Source of the DNA: Struthidea cinerea
Taxonomy: Eukaryota; Chordata; Aves; Passeriformes; Corcoracidae
DNA length: 64,000 bases
Direction of reading: 5' to 3'
Assembly (NCBI GenBank): GCA_013397865.1
Contig: VZTI01002050.1
Span: forward strand, 310,001-374,000
In this document: positions 48,401 to 60,812 of the stretch, one piece after another
Layout: each line of letters opens with the position of its first letter
Numbering within the stretch: the stretch's first letter is position 1
Notes under the pieces: generated by a model
What the model was told of the DNA's origin: nothing
The model's database searches: none
What the model saw: the letters and a program-made list of their open reading frames with translations, nothing else
Made by a program: the position numbers and the translations under genes

Positions 48401-51400
48401 CTTAATGCTGTATAAACAAAAAGACATATTTATCAGATTTGAAGTGGTTTGTGGTTGGGGTATTATTTAAATAGGATTACTTCTTTATTAGATAATCCAC
48501 TGAAGTGAATTTCACCATATGCTAATATCTCTCCAGACATATTTTGAGCTTTTTGCAGCTCCTGCATGTCTTAAATGGTCTTGGAAAGTTCTGCATTTTC
48601 ATGAGCAAAATAGCTTTGGGAGGAGATCAGAGTACTTAGCCATTTAGGAAACCAAGCATTTCCATTCAGGTGCCTAAGCACAGGCTTAGGAAATTAACTT
48701 TGCACAAGCAAACTTGGAGGATATTCAGATCATTTTTCAAACAGTCAAGCTTGCTGAGGTATTGTAAATATCAATATGAAATGGATTCACAGTTATGCAT
48801 AATTACAGTACCCTACTTCTCTTGCTTCTAGATTAAAACTGAGCTGCTACTGTAATAAGTAACCATATAATTCAGAAAAAACAGAATTAAATTTACATAA
48901 AGTATAATAAAATTGAATAAATTTTCACTTTAGAGAGACAACACAGTTATTCATTGGTACTATAACTGTAAAAATTAAGTTTCCAAGAAAACCAGAGACA
49001 TGTCTGCTAAATGTGGAAAAGAAAATTACCAGAGGAGTTATTCTAACTCTTTCTTCTCATAATTTTTCCATGTCACACACACAAACAAATGTTACTTATG
49101 GAAGCATTTGAAACCCTGTGTTTTCTTAATAGACTTCTGGAGAGCACTGAGCACACAATTTGATTAGAAAGGATTAAGATTAAATGCATCCGTATTTGTC
49201 CTACTTGGAGCCTAGTCCATTAAAGACTACTTTACGTGCAACGCTTAAAAAATTTTAGGTAGTTCTAAGCACTACTTCGAAGAGCAGCATTGCCATTTCA
49301 AAAATCAAGTCTCATTTGAAATGAGTGAAGCCATAGCTCTAAAATGAACTCGAAAAATTATTGTTCCTCTGCACTGGTAGGAGAAATTAATGCTTTCTTT
49401 CATGGTTGGAGCTCCCATAACATATCTGAAAGGGTTAGCATATGGGCAAAGCAAATTGTTGACATTTTGTTGTTTCATGAAGCATGTACATTCAAAATCT
49501 GTACATTATACATCTGGTGAAAAAGGCTAAGACAATTTTGTCTCTTTTTTCCAGCAGTCTGTAGTCCTTTATGCTCTGACACAGCTGTAGTGACATTGTA
49601 GTAACCATGAATGTTCCAGGATGTTAATTTTTCTCTAAACTTTTGCATTATTTAAAAGCAAATCTTATAAAAACATCCTCCTTTCCCAGGAAAAATACAT
49701 TCTCTGAGTTATTTTTTCGTTACTGCTGTCAGAGTGAGCTAGCAAGAGTGAATGATTGTGTAGCTGGGAGTTTGGGTACTCTCTGTGAATGGGAGATTGG
49801 GCTTCGAGTCCCTGGTCCAGTAAGTGTTCCAGCTTTCTTACAAAATGGAAGATCTTTAACAGAAGGGTCTGAGTTAAGAGGAGAGTCAGTTGCTGCAGGA
49901 ATGGTCCTAAAAGTTCTACCAAGACTCTTTGTTTTCAGAGCTTCTATAAACCACAGGCATCAGTGGATACATGTTTATTTTTATCTGTAAAAGCCCCTAG
50001 CTGCAAGCAGTGGAAATAATAAAGAATGCTGTACCTCAGAATTTACCAGCTGTCACTGGTGTGATGCTGTGCAAAGAAAATATGCTTTTAGACAAAGCTG
50101 AGCTTTATGCCATTTAAAGATAAAGTTCAGGATAGGTTTCAGATATAGGAAGTATGAGAACCTATGGTATTTTGTGCTGTACTGGCAGGATTCATAAAAA
50201 TTTGTGGCTTTTAGTGAAAAATATTCTTTTTTATAAAGTTAAGGAGCAACAAATTTCAGTGAGTGGAATATTACAGATCTAGGAATGCCTGAAGTAACAG
50301 TTGTGACTCTGATGCTTTTATTGTTTGAGGAACTAATCTTGGGGACGTTCTTCTCTCAGCTGCGACCAGTCCTCTTGACGATTTGTGGTTTTGCCAGTCT
50401 GTACCTCTGTACAGATATGTGATTCTCTGCTTGTCTGAGGTGCATGCTGTGTAGTGCAGACAGCAACACGTGTGGCTGTTTGTCTGCCACACAAGCAAAG
50501 GGCAGTAAACCTACAGTAATAGCTGTAAGCAGTAGGAGTATTTGCCTGTCCACCTGATCATTATCTTTTTAGTCTTTAATGGTGTGCAGGGCTTTGAAAG
50601 GATGATGTGTAAGCTACTGTTACTGGTGTTTGGGGCTGTTTCACGAGGGCAAGTAAAAGGAGAAGACAAAAAGGTCATTTTGCTGTGCTGGTTAAGAATC
50701 CTGATAATCTGCAGGGTGTCACCTCTGAGATTATCACTTGTGTTCTGCCAAGGAGTGAATTAACACAGCGTGCATCTTTCACTATTGCACATTTACAACT
50801 GTAAGAAACATGCAAAGTACGAATTTGGTGGAAAATGACCCCTGCCTCTTAGCAGCCTAAGAGGGTTGGTTTCCTGTAGTCACTGAGTGAAAAGATCTGC
50901 TGGCATAGCCAACACATTTATATGACCTACTGACTTGCTGAAATTGTTTACTCTGAGTTGTCCGATTTTCTAGCCAGAGGGAATTACGAGAGGGAAAAAA
51001 AAGCCAGTGGTGTAACAAAAGCAGCTGCATAACTGGATGGGTGTAGCTAAGCTGGTAGGGAATATGGCCACCTGTGGAGCAATTCCTTCAGAAGCAGACA
51101 AGAACTGGTGTTCTGAGTGGCAGGGTTTGCGCCTGTGTGTCCAGGTAAAGGCATTTCTGTGCTTTGGGGTGGTGCAGTTTGGCCTGTAAGTTCTTTATGG
51201 ACTGTGGCTCGCTCCCTGCTGGTGATATGCTACTATTAGGGTCGTAAACAGGTGAGATTTATGCTTCTGAATCTAGCCTGTTTCTCCTTCTACTTTGTTT
51301 GTGTGGCGTCTTAAAATATGTCGCAGCTTTTCCTGATACTGAGTTATTATCTCCTGTTTGGAGCGGGAACGCTTCATATCCTTTTGCTCCTTTGCTTTTT

Positions 51401-54400
51401 CAGTGTGTTGGCTTGCTGAATTGAGTTTCATCTCCAAGTCTATCAGTGCTGGTAATACAAAACTCTCCTGCAAATTCCCCTAGGCACTGCTGTTGTAAGA
51501 CATTTTTGAATTTTTTAAGACCCCCCTGCTAACTATAGAGTGGATGAAGGCATCAAGATTTGATGATCAATTCTTGTGGCCACTCGTGCAACTTTGTTAT
51601 TACATACAAAAAGAGTTTTTCCCCTGGGGCACCATGAATGGTGTCTGACATTTCAGGGCTGTCAGGACTTGTCTCTCTAGTTTCTTTAGGGTGACGTATT
51701 TCTGCATCTGTCTCATTTTTATTTTGCTTTCCTGTCTCAGTTAAGCATCTCAATGAGGTTCAATAAGAACTCTTTCTACAGTTGGTTGTGTTTTGTGTTT
51801 TTCCTTTGCTCCTTGAATTCCTTTATACCTATTTCTAGATATGTTTCAGTCTGATTTTACTGTTAAAAGGGCATTGGAAGAAAATTATTTCCATTTCTGA
51901 GAACAGCTTACCAGTCCACCAATGGCTCATTGTTCTTTCCCAATAATAATAGGGCATATTTTGCGTTTACAGGGGTTCAGAAGTTTATGAAGAAACTTTT
52001 TTGGGCCCTTTGTTTTGCTGTGAAAATCTGTGGACAGATTAAGAAATGTAACGCAATTTCATGCCTACAGTACCCAACCCATATAAGCATCTGATAAAGT
52101 GTTACTAGGCTTTAATTAAAATACTAGCTTACTCACCTGTGCAGTCTTAGTTACTTTCACATCTGCCAGTTATTATGTAGAAAACATTTTTGCTCAAGTT
52201 CCCTAGTAAGTATTTGAATGTGCACTCCCCTCCCCTCATTGGTGTCTAACCAGAAAGATTTGCAGACCTGTCCTGTGTTCTGAAATCAGAATAACCCCAG
52301 GTACTCCAGGTCCAGTGCAATATTGGGGAAATCTTCTTCCAGCATGAGAGTGGAGATGATTTACTTATTTGCTCAATGACAAAGGTTCAGTGGAAAAGGT
52401 CTAGTTGTGAAAATTCTTCTTTCTTTTTTTCCTCTCCCCCAATCTGATGACAATAATTTGTATGTAAGAAGTCTGACTGGGAGTGGACTGTTTTGTTCTG
52501 TAAATTGATAGATTTTTCATAGGTCGGGCATATATTCAAATAGGGCCAGAAGTCATCACTATCCATCAGTTCTAGGCAAATTGTATTATGTTTTCTGCCC
52601 CCTTTTTAATAGAAAAATGTGTGTCTTACACTATGTGCTGTAGTGTTCAGCAACAGCAACTAAGTAATAACGGATGGGACGTATGAGCCACATGCTCAGT
52701 TTCTTTGTCTTAAGCCTTGTCTTGAGCTGAAGCTCAGTGGTGCCTCTTCTGTGAAAGAAAAAAGAGAAATGCTACTTCCTTCAGAAGCTTTAGTTCAGTC
52801 TTACTGTATTTTTTTTTCTTTAATGAGGTGTTGTATGTTCTATATATGCAATAATATTAGCTTTTCCACTTACCTCAGATGGAAGGATTGAGGCTTTATA
52901 TACCTTCTTCTTAAGCTGTGTACCTGGATCTATGTTAATATTTTCTCCATGCGTCTCTACTTCCTGTAGCTGGCAGCTTTATTTTCTTGGCATTTGTGCT
53001 AGCATGGAGTATAATCAAGCCTGTTACTTTTCCACTTGTAACATTGTAGTTCTAAAACAATTGCAGTTCATTTCACCATAGAAAACACAATTATATTGGC
53101 TGTTGTGCTATTTTACCAATTCATGTTCTTCACTGGTTGCTGTATTTTCACCAAGGTTCATGGCTATAAATAATTATTTTGCCTTTTCCTTTTTTCTTTT
53201 TAATTAATTTAAGCTTTTTGTTGTTGCAACTGCCTAACAATAGCAGACTTCATTACAGAAGTTCTGGTTCTAAAAGATAACCAGCTCTTTCAGTCACTTC
53301 TTTGAGACCTGCTTTTAAATTAAATTATGCTGACCAAACCCTTATCTGACTGGTATGAAAATGGACTGCTGTCTTTGATGCAAGTTTCTAAAGGAGTTTG
53401 AGACCTCACAAGATGTAAAGAGTGCAATCAGCAAAGAAGGATTATATTGTCGAGAGTGACAACTGAAAAGATGTTTCTTCAGAAAAAGTTTATATGGTTC
53501 TACTTGATCTGAGGATGCTATAACAGATGTTACATATAACAAATAGTCAAACAGTCTTTGATTCCTCTACTCATTGATCGGTATTTAAGCAGGTATTCAT
53601 GCACACACCATAAATGCATTGGTCATTTGCAACCTGAAGGAAAATTTGTAAACAGAATGATTTGTGACACTTCCAAGTCTTTGAGCACTCAATTAAAGGG
53701 AACGCAAAGCATAAGCCTTATTTCTTCTGATTCCTTTCTTTTGATTGAAATAATAAAATGCATATACTATTTCTTCTCTTACATTCGCATTTCCTTCCTG
53801 CACTTATAGCTTGTCCTTTTTAAAGCTACAGTATAGTTGATTGTTTCCTTTTTGTCGTTCTGCTCTTAAGAGGGATGTAGACGTGACTTGCTTTCTACCT
53901 AATGCTGTCTCTAATTGGTGACTTGTCTGCTCATCCCACCATTTGTGGTCTTTTATGCACTCAATTTGATCAGTAGGTGTTCCACATAGACTCCTGTTTA
54001 GACACAGACAGGTACAGTGCTATTCTTCAGGCACGAATGTGCCTGGCCTGTTTGGCAACAGCTTTCCGAAGTTTTCCCCAATCAATTCTTACAAAAGAAA
54101 AGGAACCACCCACTGACAGATCCTAAAGGAAAAGGAGTGCATCTTCCCAGCCAGAATATTCAAAAGCTTCTGGAAGCCTTTTACTCCTGAACAGGCATAG
54201 TAACTCTGTCACTCAAGTCTTTGACATGTGAAGCTTCTAAACATGAGAAAAGGGAAATTTCTATCATTGTGTTAAACCTGAAAAGCCCTTTGTCTATCAG
54301 GCCTGTCATCAGTATGTGTTACCTCCAATTTGAGTTTTAGCTCATCCTTTTCAGCTCTCCTATTCAGAGCCTTTGTCATCGAGTTCTAAACATGACACTG

Positions 54401-54556
54401 AGCATTGAATCAGCATTCAAAAATACCCATCCTCATCTGGCTCACAGCATCTCTTGTGATCTGCACTGCTAGTTCACACAGTATTTGGATAAAAAATTAT
54501 GTTGTTTTTAACATTATATTTAACAGTAACTGGAGGTGTTGCTTGTTTCTGTTTAG
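39426..54556. other. GRIP1: GRIP1 intron 1, distal stretch to the exon 2 acceptor
   Basis: About 15 kb of AT-rich intronic sequence ending in a good acceptor: a pyrimidine-rich run (gttgcttgtttctgtttag) directly before exon 2, with a plausible branch site (taact) about 30 bases upstream. No dispersed repeat was recognised. Several minus-strand open segments between 45.4 and 51.8 kb have a charged, coding-like composition; the most noticeable is listed separately. I recognise no gene in them. Confidence 0.7.
50970..51482 (-). other. Coding-like minus-strand segment with in-frame stops, possible relic
   Basis: On the minus strand one frame between stops at 51480-51482 and 50970-50972 runs about 170 codons with only two internal stops (51273-51275 and 51195-51197). 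Its first part is charged and helix-like (KAKEQKDMKRSRSKQEI, QYQEKLRHILRRH), unlike typical translations of AT-rich introns. A neighbouring open segment at 51553-51753 is also Glu/Lys/Thr-rich. I recognise no protein family. No poly-A tail, good splice sites or full ORF support a working gene. It may be an old pseudogene on the strand opposite to GRIP1, or chance. Across 64 kb and six frames such a run can arise by chance, so confidence is low. Confidence 0.15.
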
Positions 54557-54637
54557 ATGAGAGTCCTTACACAAAATCTGCCAACCAGGCAAAGGCACCT
54601 GATGGAGCACTGTCTGTGAGGAGACAGAGTATTCCAG
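54557..54637 (+). CDS. GRIP1: GRIP1 coding exon 2 (linker before PDZ1)
   Basis: An 81-bp exon, phase 1 at both ends, so skipping it would keep the frame. Together with the last base of exon 1 it encodes Asp19 to Pro45: DESPYTKSANQ, then the conserved DGALSVRRQSIP. This matches the mammalian GRIP1 segment that precedes the EEFKG start of the PDZ1 region, as I remember it. The acceptor is gtttctgtttag|ATGAG and the donor CCAG|gtaaga, both strong. RRQS (residues 40-43) is a basophilic-kinase consensus with Ser43 as acceptor, which is a motif only. The segment has no PDZ fold and is probably a flexible N-terminal tail. The first base of codon 46 (G) is left for exon 3, which is not in the window. 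Confidence 0.95.
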
Positions 54638-57600
54638 GTAAGACTTGCTTTGCTTTTTGTAACATCTGACTTGTTTTTGAACAGCAAGGTAATACTAATC
54701 AAAATTCAATTAGTTATAAAAAGCGAATTTATTACAGTTGCTATCAAGCAACTCTATAAGGAAACTTCCATGAGAGCTGTAAGGAGTTATCACAGTTAGG
54801 TTGCCTCAAGCTTTTGCTGTGAAGAACATCCCCATATCTCTGTCTTTTGCAGCAGATTTGAGACAGCACAACAACCTTTTCATCAGAGGCTCATATATTT
54901 TCAGGTCCTCTGAGATCTGTTTTTTGATATCTGGTTTCGATAATAGAGGGAGATTGGCTCGGATTTTCCACTGCTGATTAGTCAGGCTCAGAAGTCTAAC
55001 AGAGAAACGCTCTGCCAGAGTTCTTGTCTTCATGTGATTTTCTGGCACACATGAAATCACTTGTCCATCCTTGTCTTTTGTGTCATCACATCGCACAAAG
55101 CTGGACCATCAGATCAATGCTTAGTTAAAATAAGTGATCTTTGAACCTGTGTCTCTTTTAATTACTTCAGGCAAGTCTGATACACGTACGAGTTTGACAT
55201 ACGTATTATACAGCAATCTAAAGGGATTTTCACCTCGAGTAATATTTTAGAGACCTTATAGTGAAAACAAATGAATGCTGACAAAGGTTGCACTCAGGTG
55301 GGATTACTGATGTTGCTGTTCTCACTTCAAGCACATTAACCTCTGACTCGAAGAGAAGATGCATTGCAATAGAAATCAGAAGCTGTAAGGTCATGTCACC
55401 CACCTTCTAATGACTAATGTTAATATTACTTGTGCTCTGTGCCTTTATTATTGAACAGACACACGACGCACAGAGAGTCTGTGGATGGGGGATGGAGCTC
55501 AGACCTTTGCTGCTGCTAGGCTCAGATACCATCCCAATAACTATAGTGAACAGCCAAAGCACATTTTGTGGATGCTTTGTGTGCATGTTTCGCAGCATGC
55601 GTGAGAGAGAGCAAGCTGGCTTATTCAGTGGTGCTTATAATGAATATTCTTGTTCATTCTTGAAAACATCCTAGCGATTTAAAAATTGTTATTTTTATGG
55701 TGGAATAATGAATATCATAACCATTGTGAAAAGACACGAGTACAGCGTCAAGTGTGCAGTTATTCTTCTAAGTAAATATTTAGTTATACAAACATCAACC
55801 AGATTTTTTTTATCCAAGTCAATACAAATAAACATTCGTTGTTCTTCAGAGTGAATGAAGACCTCTATAGGGTACTCTTTAGGAAATGCTGAAGCTCATA
55901 GGTCAGTAATATTTATGGTCTTAGAAGTATTCAACCTTTTGATTTTTTTGCTGTGATCGTAGTAGTTATCATTTATGGTGTGGTTACTGTATTTAGAAAA
56001 CGCTTAAGCTAAGGTCTGAGAACAGATTGAAGTTCATAGTTTCATATGATATTTTGAGAACTCCTGATGATTTTCACTTGTGTTCTTTAAAGAGAAGGTT
56101 TGATGAAACTGTACCGGTACAATTTTTCTTCAGAGCATCTGATAAGATTAGGAATTTCAAGTGTTGAGTAATAGTCATCTTGACTAATGACCATTTATTT
56201 TGATTTTTTTACAATTTTGCTGCACATTCTGGAGTTTTTGAGAGCATTTCAGATAAATTTCTACACTGTGCTCTGCATAAATCACAGTTTATTTGGAGAG
56301 ATAATATGTACAAGTGTTTGGTGAGATGTGCTTTGCTGTATTTCAGGTGTTCTGAAAGCAGCTGATCTAAGCTTATATATATTCTTCAGCTTTTACTATA
56401 GTGATGACATTTATCTGAATACCTTGTTCCATCTCTAGACCTTAGTAGCCCCAAAGGATAAATGAGATTGAGCTGGTTCGATATTTTAAAAAGTTATAAT
56501 TAAAATTCTTCATGCCCTAGCAAATTCCCATGGTAGCACAATGGATGTTGTGGGTTTAGATACATAAATGGCTTTGCAAAACTAAGTATTGTTTTGAGAA
56601 TTAACTTGAACATTTAGGAGTTGACTGAAGTTTCTGAAAATAAACTATAAACATTTATATCACTTGACACCATGTTTTATATATGAGATAGCACCTTGTA
56701 AACAGCTTCTATTCCTGCTTGTGTGTGAGCATTTTCTTCACATTATGGATTAGTCTTGACACAGAAGCAGAAGCATCCCAGATAGCCAGCTTCATCTGGC
56801 AATAGGAGGTGCACTATTAACTAGTAGTATGGAATCGTACAAGACCAGAAGCAGTACAGCTGCTTCTGCTTGGGAGCAGGCTCACACTTCTGACATTATG
56901 TAGGTCAGCTCCAAATAGCTTTTGAGTTGAAAGGTGTGATGCAATGAACCCAGTAAATTCTGCTGGACCCGCATGGGAACATGTCAGCTGGAGTTACTGT
57001 CAGTAATCCTTACATGGAGATCTTATCCTATATGGAAAGCTTGCATTTCTATCCCCCCAGATGGTACGCCTGATAACACATCACATTCCTGAACTGCGGG
57101 TTTTTCAAGCTTGAAATGGGAGTACCTTTGACAGTATAGCTGTCTATTCCACTTGGTGCTCTGTCATTCCTAAGACATGGACAGCAGATGTTCTATTCCC
57201 AAGGAATGCTCTGCCTATTGAATTAGCCAAGAGAAAACGTCTGGGTTTTAGCAAGGTAATTGATTGTATGCTGAGTTTTGCAGAGGTTGAACAGTCTGTG
57301 ACAAAAATACTGGTGAAAATACACAGCTTATGTGATGTAAGTCTTCCAGCTTTAATGGGATCGTGGTGTCTCCTTGTGTGTGGTGAAAGTTCCTTCTCAT
57401 GACATTTGAATTCACTTTTCACTGCTCCATCCTTTTGATGACCATCAAAAAGGGGAGCTTTTGTTGCTGTGAGACCTGAAACTCCTGTGCCAGCTACAAA
57501 CCCCAAGAGGTGGATTTTATCCTTCCATGTGAAACTGTATTGAAAGAGCAGTATTGATGAACACTGACTGAGTGCACAGAGAACCAATGTAATTCTGTAG

Positions 57601-60600
57601 AGGTTACATGGAGCTCAGGCTTGGTTTATTTTACAGGAAAAAATGTTGAAATAATCATTTTATAATTAAAGTCAAATGAGCACATACTGTGAGATCAGTG
57701 CACTGAGTTTAATTCCTTTCATCCCCAGAAGGAAGGAATGGATTAAGCATCTCTCTGGAGCAGAACTTGCTTATTTGAGATGCAGAATGCATTATTCATG
57801 TGATGAGACTACATGTCATATTTACCATGTCTTCACATGGTGCAAAATCAACAAGCAACAGATCCTTTCAAAGGGATTTACAGAATTGCTGAAATTATAG
57901 TTAATTCAAATTATATGCATTAATATAATGCAGTTTGAAACTTGGACTTTATTTTGCATATGTGTAGGTGTTTAGTTACAGTTGTATATACATTATTGTT
58001 TGAAATATTACTTAGCTTCACAGTCAGAATTTCTTAACTTAAAAGTGAGGCTTGAGGTAATGCTAGCATGACAAGCAGCTTGAAAAGTCACAAACAGATT
58101 TTCCCCTCTAAACATTTAAATTTAGACCGTTAACCAGAATATAATGAGTATTTTGTGCCCTACTGAAGACGCTATCACTGCAGGACTAGTGCTAAGGCAC
58201 ATAAATGAAAACAATGTGTTTCAGAAGTCATGGGTAAGACCCTTCCCTCAGAATCACAGGTGCAGTTAAAAGCAACTGTTATTTAAAATAAAGGTATTTG
58301 ATAGCCAACCTCTTGAAACCCTAGGTTTAGATGGCTGTAGTTCCCACGGAGTTCCTGGACTGAGGTTTCCTGATTTGCCAAGGGTCCAAGCAGTGCCCAG
58401 ACGAGGGCAAGTCTTAGGTCAGTAGCAGTTGAGTCAAAGGTGTCATCCCTGGATTGCTTATACCTGCAGGAGCTTTAAAAAGGACATCAAATATTCCTGT
58501 GGCACTGATAGAATGTCAAGAGTTGATGGCACTGTTGAAGAGGCACTTTGAAGTCAAGGAGACCTGAGCATTTACTTCAAGATAAGGATGTTCCAGTGCT
58601 GCCCTGAATATGGACATGCTGAATAGCTCTTCCCATGCTTTCCAAACTGAAGTCCAATGCTCTCTTATCAGTTTTAACAGCATGGGTAAATCAGTCAACA
58701 GTAGAGCTGTGCAAACTGTTCATTTTATTCATCTATTTGTTTGTTTTAAATTCACTTACTGAAAACTGGGGGCATGGAGGGAAAAGAAATGACCTGACAC
58801 AAGAATAAAAATCACTCCTTTGTGAAGTGAAAATAAGACACCACAAATTTAAAGCCAATTAAAATATTTCCTAGAATCTGCACCAAAAGTTTCATTTTGT
58901 TTTTATATTCTTTGAATCTGAAAAGTTAGTGTTACTAAAAAAAAAATAGTAAAAAACACCACAGTTTTTTAAGATTAAATGTTTCAGCTTCTCAGTGTTT
59001 GATTTTTGTTTTGTTTTTTGGGAAAAGTGAATTTGTGCTTAATGTAGTTGACACAAAAAAATTTTAAAAATCCATATTTCTTCCTTCTTGTGTCTACTAA
59101 CCTAGACATGTGCACTATCTCAGACTTCTGGCTATCTAGAGTCTTGTTGCCTGATGCAACAAGGGCTCAGAAGAACTATAATGTGAACCATACACTGGGA
59201 CAGCTATTCGAATTATCTGTGAATTCAGAGATTTTCTCTAGCTAGGACAATTGCAGTTGTGAGCTGTCTCTTTCCTAAGTAAATTCTTGTTCAAGAAACT
59301 GGCACCGAATAACAAAGAGACATAGTGGAAATATTTCCTCAAACAGAGGAGTTTTCCTGTTCTCTGGGACAGAAGAACAACGCAGCTGCCTGCCTTCTGC
59401 CCTGCTCAACACGCCTAGCAGAAGGCCCTTGAAGTCGTCCTCATCGTGTTGTCCAGTCCACTGTTGTTTCGCCTCCCATGTAACCCTTGTACTCCAGCTC
59501 TGCCTGCCTCTGGGACCCACAGGAGCCTTCCCAAGTCTCATTCCAGCCACCTTTTACTCCACAGTGATAACGGATCTGCTAAACAGGGACATTGTCTGCA
59601 TTTATGGTGAGAGTGCACAGCAACCTTTGGAAAGGCAAGCAGCAAGACTAAACCTACATGTTATAAATCATTCTTTTGACATTTTCTCCACCAACAGGAG
59701 CCTCTTTTGCTCTCTAACCAATTCTTTTATTATTATTTATCATTTGCAAGTTTTGTGTGCAGCTGCAGGGATGTACTAACAGGTCAGTTGTTAAAATAGG
59801 TCACCATACTTTGATGGAAAATTATCAAGACTTTGAAGTCTGAAATTAAAGCAACTAGATTTTTCAATTCCTTTGTACATGTGTAAATACTGCACTTTCT
59901 TTCTACACTACCTGATTCTTTGAAGCATGCTGTAATACAGGTTTTGTATTTCAGCACAGTGTTTGATCTCAAAAACAGGGGTAGCCATCAAACTGGAGGG
60001 AAAACAGAGTGAATGTACATCCCTGAGCACATCCTCTGCAGTGGCTCAAAATCTGGAATTGCTGTTAGTAGATGTTCTGCAGCCTTGTTTGGGGGGAGCT
60101 TGGTAACAGGATTTTAATGCCAAAATAAAATGTTAAACAAACATAATTTTAGGGTAGGCTGAATTTTGAACTGCTTAGCTAGAAGGGAGCACATGCAAAT
60201 CAAAGAAGCTTAAAATGCCTTGAAAAGATAATATTTACAGAGCTGATACTAAAAAGGTAATTACTGTATGATGTAGTGTCCTCAGTAATTGCTTAGGACA
60301 CAAAATACTCCTAAGAGAAGTTATGAAACACTAAATTATTGTAATAAAACCAATAATTAACATCCTGGGAGTTTTCAGGGTCTGAAATATTTAAATATAC
60401 AATGTAAATGTCATTAGAAGGCAGTGAGGCAGTTTTCATCCAATCTTTGGCTCTGAACACATAGAGGAGCTGTTTACAAAAATACAGAGGGTATGCCTTT
60501 TTTCCCCTCCCTGACCCACAGCCTGCTGTGCAGCAAATGTTCATTTTCTGTCTCAAGCTGCACCAAATCTGGCTTTCCTGAGGGGTTTGTCTACTGCCCA

Positions 60601-60782
60601 CAACTGATGAACTCAAATGTAGGTCAGCTGGAAGCTGAAGAATTTTAAAGACCCTTCTTTCTTCACTGTGATTCTTGGATTTTTTGTAACATCTAGAAAT
60701 GTCAGTTTGATCCTGAAAATAAAAATATATTACTATCAGAAAGCAAGCAGAGGTTGTGAAGAAATAAGAAAATAACTGAGTT

Positions 60783-60812
60783 TATATACATGTATATGTA
60801 TATATATATATA
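60783..60812. repeat. (TA)n microsatellite
   Basis: A TA-rich dinucleotide tract with two G interruptions (tatacatgtatatgtatata). Likely to vary in length. Confidence 0.85.

Noticed and set aside
49643..49990. Possible exon, open on + and in two minus frames
   Set aside because: Several frames are open at once, which points to low stop-codon density by chance. No recognised protein.
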